64,000 nucleotides of DNA. It comes from Sporopachydermia quercuum. Lineage: Eukaryota; Ascomycota; Sporopachydermiomycetes; Sporopachydermiales; Sporopachydermiaceae. The position numbers were made by a program, and so were the translations under genes. The stretch is from assembly GCA_001599295.1 (NCBI GenBank), contig BCGN01000004.1, forward strand, positions 992,346 to 1,056,345. Reading direction: 5' to 3'. Shown piece after piece: positions 31,408-39,867 of the stretch; the first letter of the stretch is position 1, and the number at the start of each line of letters is the position of its first letter. The notes beneath the pieces are model-generated. The model did not search any database. It worked only from the letters and a program-made list of their open reading frames with translations, and had not been told where the DNA came from.

Positions 31408-31870
31408 TTTCATAATGAGCTCTTAGTTACTATTTCAACAGTGGACTACACGTATATATAAGAATACTCTTAACTAATAGAGCAGTGAAACGGGTCTATT
31501 TTTGATCCATTGATTTACAGAGCTTTTGTCACTTTCGATGGTCTTATTTTGAGTAACCTGATAATGTATTGCAACTCACATATGAAGCAACTATCAATAA
31601 TTAGGACTTCTAATGAAATACGCCAAATCAACCTTCTAATGACTTACGGCTCTTCTGATTCACTAGATTAAAGGCATTTTCCTACTTCTCAGGTCTCTGC
31701 TTCATCGTATTCTAAATTAGTTCCTTCATCCTCTCGATAAATACTCATCATACAACAACCTGCAATCCCTACAATCAATGTTATCTAATCTATATTGCAA
31801 CTTGCATTTATCCTTTAATCCTCATCCAACAACAAATCCTTATACAAATATAAAACATCAAACATAATCA
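31408..31870. other. Intergenic between convergent PAC11 and MCD1
   Basis: 460 bp, AT-rich; nothing recognised beyond the expected 3' regions. Confidence 0.6.
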
Positions 31871-34027
31871 TCACATAAATCTANCAAAAAGGTTATCCTT
31901 TGGTCCAACAGTAATAGCTGAATCAAATTCAGAACTTTGGTGTAAAGTAATTGCATCTTGTGTTGATAATACCAATAATTCAAAAAATGTCTTCACAGCG
32001 TCTCCTCTTTTCACGTTTCCTTCTTTACCGTCTCCTAAGGAAACACCCGCTACAACAGTAACTAAGGAATCATAATCTGTTTCATCTTTGCTTATGAATT
32101 CTTCACGTAAGCAAGCGGCTACTTCCATAGTAGTTTGAGAGATTGAACCTGGTTGTTCGACTACTTCTTCACTTTGAGTAAGGTTCTCTTCCTGGGTCAA
32201 AGATATATCGTCTTTGCCCGCTTGTTCCTGCGTTTGAGTGAACTGTGAACTGTTGAATTCATTAGCAGTCGATTCAATGAGTTCATCACGATCATCTATT
32301 CCAAGATCAATATCCAAGTTGAATTCAGGCTCTCTTTCTTTATCTTCTTCCAAATCCCGTCCAAGTTTCTCAGTTTCTGCGCCATCCCCTTTTTCTTTCC
32401 CATTTTCATTATCAAACAAGTCTGGAAGTTCGATAGCATCGTCTTGCATAATTGGTTCCTCCAATTGGCCACTTTGAAAGTTGTCTTCTGCATCAGTATC
32501 ATGGTGTTCTTCAGTTTCTAACTCGTTTGTAGTCTCTTTAATTGACTTGTCGCCTTCATCTTCAGATAATGTTTCTTTACTGCCATGCTTCTTGACTATT
32601 AATTCATCTAGATTTTCAGGGGCCAGTATTCTAGCAATACGAGGATTTATGAATTTGGGAGTACAGAATGCTTGTTCAAAGTCTTTATATGAAACATTTG
32701 AGCCAGGCTTGCTGAGAATTTCATAAGCACTTGAGTGGTGGGAAATAACGTCTCTTTCTTTCAAGATAGAAGACCTGTCATTTTGCATAGCTTTGATAAA
32801 TGAGGATGGTAGCTCAATACTAGGATCCATTCTCAATCTTTTCCGATTCTTGTGCTTTCTCACTTTTAAATGAGGGATTCCATCAAAATCTTCGGGAGGC
32901 GGAGTTAATGGAGAGGTGGGTTCTTGTTGGGCTTGTTCTAAGAGTGAGTTAGTTGGTGGTGGTGTCGATGGAGATAAAGGGATGTGCAACTCAGGAATCT
33001 GTTGAGAAAGATTTAATTCTTCTTCAACGCCCATATCAATATCCAGATTTAGATCATCAACTTCTGGAACTTGAATCGAAACGTTCAAATCACTCTCATC
33101 ACCTGCTTCTTTGTTAATCTCCGTCTCGGTTGTTTCCATTGGAAGATCAATCTCTGTAGAGTTATCAACGAAACGTGGAAGTTCCATGCTGAGATCTTCT
33201 AACTCAACATTGTCGTTCATTGCACTTTCATCTTGGTCAGTAGGTTTAATAGGACTTTCTAACACTACTTGGTCCATATCATCATCAAGATTCAGGCCTA
33301 AATTCAAATCCATATCTTCTGTTGGTCTCGCTAGTTCATCTTCATCTTCTATTGCAGCACGAGGGAATTCCATAGACACATTGACATCATCATCTAAATT
33401 GCTCAGTGTAATCTCTTTAGCGTTTGATTGATTTTGAGATGAAGGCATTTGACTTGAAATGAAGTTGAAATCGTTAAATCTTGGGTTGATGGTTGATCCC
33501 TCACTTTGTTTCTGGTTGTTTGCTGCATCAGAAAATGGATCGGGAAGCTCAAAGAGATCCAGTTCAGTAACAGTATCCGCCAATGTATAGTTTGAAATGT
33601 TATTAATAATGATTGATTGAGCTGGCAAGTCAATTTCTGCAAAAAGTTGATTAGTAGCCGTTGTAGCTCCTACTCCTGACCCTAGCTTGACGTTAGAAGT
33701 TCGGAATATCATTTTTAACTTCATCAGAACATCATTACAATCATCCAGAAGATACTTGGCCTTTCTGCTGTATATTCTTACCACCCCGTACAACAATTGT
33801 CCGGATAAACGTAAAGCCAAAGGTACTTCTTCTGAAGAATCTAGATCATTGTTTTTATTGCTTGTTGCTTGATTGTTAGAACCAGTATTACTGACAATCG
33901 CAGAAACTGATTGCTGAATGTTCGTATGTAGCAGTTGATTCTTGGAAAGTTTTCTCTCTAGATTGGAGGCTAACCACACATGGGCCAATGGCCCTTCCTT
34001 GGATAATAAGGCATCTGAGAAGAACAT
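31871..34027 (-). CDS. MCD1: Cohesin kleisin subunit Scc1/Rad21
   Basis: Mitotic kleisin that closes the Smc1-Smc3 cohesin ring and is cut by separase at anaphase. 718 residues. The N-terminal kleisin domain (MFFSDALLSKEGPLAHVWLASN ... LRLSGQLLYGVVRIYSRKAKYLLDDC, 1-110) binds Smc3. The C-terminal winged-helix (about 632-718, KTFFELLVLSTQDAITLHQ) binds Smc1. The long middle is disordered and acidic and carries about nine spaced copies of a short (S/x)-(I/M)-(E/D)-(L/F/V)-P motif. I see no unambiguous separase site. Ser/Leu features favour Mcd1 over the meiotic Rec8, as does the MCB element 45 bp upstream. One ambiguous base (31884) affects residue 715. Confidence 0.93.
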   Translation of the reverse strand: MFFSDALLSKEGPLAHVWLASNLERKLSKNQLLHTNIQQSVSAIVSNTGSNNQATSNKNNDLDSSEEVPLALRLSGQLLYGVVRIYSRKAKYLLDDCNDVLMKLKMIFRTSNVKLGSGVGATTATNQLFAEIDLPAQSIIINNISNYTLADTVTELDLFELPDPFSDAANNQKQSEGSTINPRFNDFNFISSQMPSSQNQSNAKEITLSNLDDDVNVSMEFPRAAIEDEDELARPTEDMDLNLGLNLDDDMDQVVLESPIKPTDQDESAMNDNVELEDLSMELPRFVDNSTEIDLPMETTETEINKEAGDESDLNVSIQVPEVDDLNLDIDMGVEEELNLSQQIPELHIPLSPSTPPPTNSLLEQAQQEPTSPLTPPPEDFDGIPHLKVRKHKNRKRLRMDPSIELPSSFIKAMQNDRSSILKERDVISHHSSAYEILSKPGSNVSYKDFEQAFCTPKFINPRIARILAPENLDELIVKKHGSKETLSEDEGDKSIKETTNELETEEHHDTDAEDNFQSGQLEEPIMQDDAIELPDLFDNENGKEKGDGAETEKLGRDLEEDKEREPEFNLDIDLGIDDRDELIESTANEFNSSQFTQTQEQAGKDDISLTQEENLTQSEEVVEQPGSISQTTMEVAACLREEFISKDETDYDSLVTVVAGVSLGDGKEGNVKRGDAVKTFFELLVLSTQDAITLHQSSEFDSAITVGPKDNLFXRFM

Positions 34028-34071
34028 AGTTCAATCTCGTTTATAACCAAGTGTTCGTTGTTGTATTTAGG

Positions 34072-34077
34072 ACGCGT
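34072..34077. promoter_or_regulatory. MCB element (ACGCGT) in the MCD1 promoter
   Basis: ACGCGT is the MluI cell-cycle box bound by MBF (Mbp1-Swi6). It lies 45 bp upstream of the MCD1 ATG. MCD1 is a G1/S-induced MBF target in S. cerevisiae, so position and gene agree. A second ACGCGT in the window lies at 22462 before ERG6, where no such role is expected. Confidence 0.55.
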
Positions 34078-36368
34078 CAGTTATTAGCAATTGTTATGTT
34101 AAAATAGTGGTTGTCTTCAGCAGTTCAATAGTACATAATTTCAACCGTCCTCAAGCAAGATTAAAATAGACAATCTGTGATCGAAAAAAAATCTAATCTA
34201 TCAGTATTCAAATAAGAGAAAATAGAACGAAAGTGAACTGAAATGTGATGTCTAGCAATCATGCAGAAGCTTAACGAAATCTTCTCATACACGAAGAAGA
34301 AGTTCCTCCTTTGGGGACGTGGCTGGTCATTGGATTTTGATTTCGTAAGGAGATATCAACTAGGAGGATATTACCCGGACGAAGTTTGAATGTAGTCACG
34401 TGTAAAANCACGTGGCAGGCTTTACTTTTTCAAGTTATGTTATGGGTATGTAGGGAATCAAGAAACATCATTTTATTTGCGGGTCAGTCTATCGTTTCCA
34501 CTTTCTATTAATCTAACGATCACCAGGATCAGGAACAAATCACTGAACAGTAGATCTCACTATGAATACATAAAATCATGATATATCTATCCTACATGCA
34601 ACTTTGATAGTGTCCTCCATCATTACAAATTACCGCTCCATCAATAGTATATAAATCTACCCCTTTTGGAAAAGCTTTCCCTTCTCTCGCGGCTCAGGGT
34701 GATTTTACTGCTTTTGGATATAGTTTGAATGCAAGTAATACTATTGATTTTGAGTGGAGACCAAATGTTCAAATTGATACCCACAAGGCTGACTGATGNT
34801 GATACTGAAACAATGGACAGGATTCTTGACGTACTGATAATTTAAGTTTAATGATGGTGCATTTTACCGCTCAGATTTTATTTTTTAACTATGGCGCCTA
34901 AAACATAATGCGTCAAGATGACATGAACCTTACATTAGAGTTAAATTTCAAACATTGACTTTGAAAGATTTCAGCAATTTGGCCGACCATTTTTTCAGCA
35001 TCTTTCGCTATCAATTTATCATTATGGAAACATGTTGAAAAAGTGTGGGTTATTCAAACAAAAAGCGGACTCATAAAGACAGATTAGTGTGGGTCAATCC
35101 CATCAACTGTTTAACTTAGATGGAAGTTTATGCAAAGGCTACATAAAGTTTATTTTNCATGGTTGTACTTATTTAAGAACGAACACCAAACGGTAGATCA
35201 AAATCGGAGCAAATAAGCTGAGAAAAATTGAAAATTGTATGTTATTTTTCACCATTGAAGTTTACATTGATCCAGTATGAGAGTATGTGGACAATCAGTT
35301 GCACAGTTAAGTCAAGACAAGAGAGAACACCAGCTATATTGAGTNGATTGTTCAATCTTCCAATGGTCAAAAGAAATTGGGTCCCCTCATCCTCCCCAAA
35401 GTTTATAATTGCTATAACAAACTCAAAGTGAATTCATTACTCTCCTATTGGAGTAAACCAATTGAGAAACCCCAATTACTATTCTATATAACAGACTGAC
35501 TTCATTGTCCTTTACATCAGAACTATCTGTACTACTGCTTGATGATCTAATCAAAAAAGCTAACTCTTCTCCTTCATAGGCAAACAATTCCATATCCGCG
35601 ATATTTCAAAGAGTTATTCAACCAGAGATTCCAATACAATATTCCATTCCGCCATCTCAACATGAATGACTAGTTACTTATACATTGTAGTTATTCTTCT
35701 ACAATCTCTTGCTCTTTCAGTACAAGCTTCATTTAAAGTTAGCCTTTTTGTTCAGCGCATCAAGAACCTTAATTTCTCTGATAAGCTCTTTACCCTAACT
35801 ATTTCTTAACAAAGCCTAAAGCCTATAATAAATTATCTTCAACCCTGATAGACAATGAACCCACCCGAAGTCATATCGATCAGCATCAGTCTAACGAACC
35901 ACTTACTATAGCATTTTACCGAACAAACAGTCTTTATTGAATATGTTTTACTCTCGCAACTATAAGCTTTTAAAAACAATGAAAAATCATACCAAACAAT
36001 GATATACAAGTCAAATATCCTAATCAATATCAGATCTCAGAGAGTGAAGCAATGTGCTGCTTTTGTTTCCCTTCATCCCAAGCGTCAAGATATCCAACCA
36101 TCCATGCAAAATAAAAGATTTTAAGACTTAGATTTGATTCTACACACTAAATTATTATTTCAATACCAACTTGTATCAAGGTAAAATCATATCTGCCAAC
36201 TAATGGACATATGAAGCAAAGTTAGATAAAAAGCCGACCTCGTTTAACTTATCCCTAATTGTTCGCACTTTAACTTTATTTTTTAACGGTTTTCACTAAT
36301 CAAGTGAAGCAATCAATCACTGATTAACTATTTTCATATCAGAGTATCTCCATTGTCGTTAAAATTAA

Positions 36369-36376
36369 TATAAATA
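36369..36376 (+). promoter_or_regulatory. TATA box of the amine oxidase gene
   Basis: TATAAATA about 170 bp upstream of the ATG, a usual distance for a regulated yeast gene. Confidence 0.45.
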
Positions 36377-36463
36377 AGAGACCAAATCCCCTTCAAAAGG
36401 AATATTCTTGAAATGAAAATTCAATACAGTTGTTTAAATCATTAATCAAATCAAGCAGTAATA

Positions 36464-36526
36464 GATAACCAGCCAATTGTTGATCAATAGCTAATAGATA
36501 TTTTACTCTGATTGATAATAGATAAG
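36464..36526 (+). promoter_or_regulatory. Cluster of GATAA motifs before the amine oxidase gene
   Basis: GATAA at 36464 and 36514 and GATAAG at 36521, with another at 36225. GATA factors (Gln3/Gat1 type) control genes for poor nitrogen sources in yeasts, and amine oxidases release ammonium from amines. Three copies within 63 bp next to this gene fit nitrogen-catabolite control (inference). Confidence 0.45.
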
Positions 36527-36545
36527 AATATTAACATTAATCATA

Positions 36546-38657
36546 ATGGAAAGACTTTCCCAGCTTGCCTCTCAAACTACAGCCTCCGCGCTACCAATTG
36601 TTCATCCTTTGGACCCTCTTACTCCAGCTGAGCTTCAATTGGCTGTTAAGATCGTTAGGGGATACTTTTCTGGTAAAACTATTTCCTTCAATGTTGTTAC
36701 TCTGAAAGAGCCAAAGAAGGCTGAATATCTTGCGTGGGAGTCTAACCCTGCAACTGTTGCTACTCCTGCCAGAGAAGCTCATTTTGTTGTTTTGGAAAGT
36801 GGTGTTAACGGTGTTATTGAAGGTGATGTTACTTTATTCACTGCTAATGTTTACAATGTAAAGAAAGTCACAGGCATTCAACCTATCTTGACTGTCGACG
36901 ATCTAAGATCTACTGAAGAAGTCATCAGAAAGGATCCTAATGTTATTGAACAATGTATTCTTTCTGGTGTTCCAGCTGATGAAATCCATAACGTCTACTG
37001 TGATCCTTGGACCATTGGTTACGATGAAAGATGGGGAACTGAAAGAAGATTACAACAAGCATTGATGTACTACAGAACAAATGAAGATGATTCTCAATAC
37101 TCACATCCTTTAGATTTCTGCCCTATTGTTGATACTGAAACCAAAGAAGTTGTTTTCATTGATATTCCTCCTGTGAGAAGACCTTTAAGCAAAGCTCCTC
37201 ACTCCAATTTCAATATCCCTGATATTAATAAAACCACTGGTTTCAGAGACAGTGGTAAGCCAATTAATGTTATTCAACCTGAAGGTGTTTCTTTCAAGAT
37301 CACTGGTCGTATCATGGAATGGGAAAACTTTAAGTTCCATATTGGTTTCAACTACAGAGAAGGTATTGTGTTATCTAATATTTCATATAACGACCACGGA
37401 AATGAAAGACCAATTTTCTATAGACTGTCCCTCGCCGAAATGGTGGTTCCATATGGTTCTCCTGATCACCCTCACCAAAGAAAGCATGCTTTCGATTTAG
37501 GTGAATATGGTGCTGGTTATATGACCAATCCTTTGACCCTTGGCTGTGATTGTAAGGGTGTAATTCATTACATGGATGGTGATTTTGTTGATAGGGAAGG
37601 TAATATTATCACTACCAAGAATGCTATTTGCATTCACGAAGAAGATGATGGTATCTTATTCAAGCATTCTGATTTCAGAGATAACTTTGCTACCTCCATT
37701 GTTACCAGAGGTACCAAGTTGATCATTTCTCAGATCTTTACTGCTGCTAACTACGAATATATGGTGTACTGGAACTTCCACCAAGATGGTACTATCCAAC
37801 TTGAAGTTAAGCTTACCGGTATTCTAAACACATATGTCTGCACTGATGATGAAGATCTTGGTGGATTCGGTACTAGAGTTTACCCTGGTGTCAATGCCCA
37901 TAACCATCAACATTTGTTCTCTTTGAGAATCCATCCAAGAATTGATGGCGATGGTAATTCCGTTGCTACTGTTGATGCCGCCAGATCTCCTCTTCCCGTT
38001 GGACATCCTAATAACAAGTACGGCAATGCTTTCCTTCCTGATAGAAAGGTTTTGAAGACTGTAGGTGAATCTATTACTGATTACGATGGAGCTGTTGGAA
38101 GAACTTGGGATATATTCAATCCTAAGAAGCTTAACAAGTACTCTGGTAAGCCTGTTTCTTACAAGATTGTTTCTCGTGAATGCCCACCTTTACTACCAAA
38201 AGAAGGCTCTTTGGTTTGGAAGAGAGCTGGTTTTGCTCGCCATCATATTCACGTTGTTCCATATAAAGATGGAAGAGTTTTCCCTGCTGGTGAATATGTT
38301 CCTCAAACTTCTGGTGAGCCATCAAGAGGTCTTCCTGAATGGCTTGGTGATGGTACCGAGTCAGTTGATGACTCTGACATCATTGTTTATCACACTTTCG
38401 GTATTACCCATTTCCCTGCTCCTGAGGATTTCCCAGTCATGCCTGCAGAACCTATCAGCTTATTATTGAGACCTAGAAATTTCTTCTTACAAAATCCTGC
38501 TTTAGATGTCAAGCCAAGTTATAACTGCACTACCAGTCAAGCCAGAATTGCTACTAGTAACGCAGAAAAGAAGAGTTTGACTGACAGTATTTCTAGATTA
38601 GCTTTCAGTGAGACTAGTGCTCCTGCCGCATCTGGATCATGCTGCAGTAAGAAATAA
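36546..38657 (+). CDS. AMO1: Peroxisomal copper amine oxidase
   Basis: Oxidises primary amines to aldehydes with release of ammonia and hydrogen peroxide; in methylotrophic yeasts it lets cells use methylamine or ethylamine as nitrogen source, in peroxisomes. 703 residues. The topaquinone precursor is Tyr403 in ANYEY. Copper ligands are His454 and His456 (HNHQH) and His622 (GITHFPAPEDFP). The catalytic base is Asp317 (HAFDLGEYGAG). From memory these lie exactly two residues before their counterparts in the O. polymorpha enzyme. The N-terminus MERLSQLASQT fits a PTS2-type signal, with Thr where Ala or Leu is usual. The end SGSCCSKK is similar to that of the O. polymorpha enzyme and is not a standard PTS1. 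GATAA motifs lie upstream. Confidence 0.97.
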   Translation: MERLSQLASQTTASALPIVHPLDPLTPAELQLAVKIVRGYFSGKTISFNVVTLKEPKKAEYLAWESNPATVATPAREAHFVVLESGVNGVIEGDVTLFTANVYNVKKVTGIQPILTVDDLRSTEEVIRKDPNVIEQCILSGVPADEIHNVYCDPWTIGYDERWGTERRLQQALMYYRTNEDDSQYSHPLDFCPIVDTETKEVVFIDIPPVRRPLSKAPHSNFNIPDINKTTGFRDSGKPINVIQPEGVSFKITGRIMEWENFKFHIGFNYREGIVLSNISYNDHGNERPIFYRLSLAEMVVPYGSPDHPHQRKHAFDLGEYGAGYMTNPLTLGCDCKGVIHYMDGDFVDREGNIITTKNAICIHEEDDGILFKHSDFRDNFATSIVTRGTKLIISQIFTAANYEYMVYWNFHQDGTIQLEVKLTGILNTYVCTDDEDLGGFGTRVYPGVNAHNHQHLFSLRIHPRIDGDGNSVATVDAARSPLPVGHPNNKYGNAFLPDRKVLKTVGESITDYDGAVGRTWDIFNPKKLNKYSGKPVSYKIVSRECPPLLPKEGSLVWKRAGFARHHIHVVPYKDGRVFPAGEYVPQTSGEPSRGLPEWLGDGTESVDDSDIIVYHTFGITHFPAPEDFPVMPAEPISLLLRPRNFFLQNPALDVKPSYNCTTSQARIATSNAEKKSLTDSISRLAFSETSAPAASGSCCSKK

Positions 38658-38774
38658 ATTTTTTGGGGGATAATTTAGTTCGGTACACATTGTTTTCTTG
38701 TTAATATTTTCTTTAGTTTATAAATAGAATTACTTTTAATTAGTTGAGAAGTTGAATGTTGAATAATTTGTTGT

Positions 38775-38891
38775 CATTGTAGAAACTATCTGTCAAACCA
38801 AGGGTTTGAAAGAGGGCCTGAATTAGAACTATTAAAAGTTCGAATCCCCCTTAGCATTCACTGTTCATTCTTACCAATAGTTTCCACATTG
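38775..38891 (+). ncRNA. Candidate structured RNA or 3'-UTR element, three-stem fold
   Basis: By eye this 117-nt segment folds into a three-way junction. A closing stem pairs 38775-38789 with 38877-38891 (13 of 15 positions). Hairpin 1 pairs TCAAACC (38793-38799) with GGTTTGA (38803-38809) around a 3-nt loop. Hairpin 2 pairs 38820-38830 with 38837-38847 (9 of 11) around ATTAAA and could extend with AGGG/CCCT. Hairpin 2 includes GTTCGAATCC, which resembles a tRNA T arm, but the stems do not make a tRNA. It begins 118 bp after the amine oxidase stop, so it may be part of that 3' UTR or a separate small RNA. Strand is assumed. Confidence 0.4.
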
Positions 38892-39765
38892 TAAATTATT
38901 ATAGAATATCGCCATGTAAGTAAAAAAAACTGGAATAATATCTAACTTAGGCTTAATGACTGTTCAAAATAATATGTAACTCTGCAGTCTGTATAATTAC
39001 AGAGAGACTCTTCATATCAGACAGCAGCACAGCTAACTATCTATCCTGACCATCATCTCATCACTCAGAAGCTAGATTTCACCTCATACTTGTGGTGTAA
39101 GTAGCGACATAATATGTAGCTACAAACCAGCCTTAAAATGTCTCTATGTAAAGGAAATAAGCCATTAAGAAGCGAACTAATCAACAATTCTGTAAAAGTA
39201 TCATTGATCGTGAACTTACCGCCATAAAAGCCCTATTTATCACAATCGTTATCCTNCTTCGACAAACTTATTCTTTCTGTTGACTTCAATTTTGCACATA
39301 ACTAGCTACATTTCTAAATANTGATTATATCATCATAATTAAAAACATGCTTGTTCTTACTGTTTATCAAAAATTGCTATATTTGGAACTCTGAAACTGT
39401 ACTTATTATTACGGCAGGTCCTTCCTGAAATAGTAATATGTCAACGTACTATCTCATCGTGCAGATGGAAGAATTTCCAATCTACTTAATTTACTCATTG
39501 TAATCATCACCATTTTTATCTTACTGTAATCGAAATAAAGGAGATATGAATTGATGATTCTGATGCCTATAATAGTACCTCGGCTACAGATTGAAATATT
39601 TGACTAAAGTTATATTGTGTGTGAGAAACCGCCAGAAGTTTATACGCTCATGAGAAACTGATGGATCAAGTAATAAAGGCATTGATTGGCTCATTGATTT
39701 ATTGATTGTTCTGAGAGGAAGAGATAAAGAAAGATCCTATTGATATTGTTGTATTTTACAAACAA

Positions 39766-39773
39766 TATAAATA
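39766..39773 (+). promoter_or_regulatory. TATA box of YVC1
   Basis: TATAAATA about 95 bp upstream of the chosen ATG (39868). Confidence 0.4.
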
Positions 39774-39867
39774 CCGAGAACCAAGTTCATATTATTAGCT
39801 GCAACTAGGAAGCTGGATCAAAAGCAGGATTGGTGGCTTGTCATTAGCATTCTATCTACTCTTGACA

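Larger units (their letters stand above)
34028..36545. other. Long divergent intergenic region (MCD1 / amine oxidase)
   Basis: 2.5 kb without a credible ORF; the open frames seen are under 70 codons. Four ambiguous bases (34408, 34799, 35158, 35345) fall here. The left edge holds an MCB element for MCD1. The right edge holds TATA and GATAA elements for the amine oxidase. Confidence 0.6.
38658..39867. other. Intergenic between amine oxidase and YVC1
   Basis: 1.2 kb. It holds a cloverleaf-like folded sequence close to the amine oxidase stop codon (38775-38891, listed separately) and a TATA box for YVC1. Ambiguous bases at 39256 and 39322. No ORF of note. Confidence 0.6.

Noticed and set aside
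38838-38848. GTTCGAATCC as tRNA B box
   Set aside because: The flanking 5-bp T stem does not pair and no acceptor stem, D arm or anticodon arm can be placed; treated instead as part of the three-stem fold.
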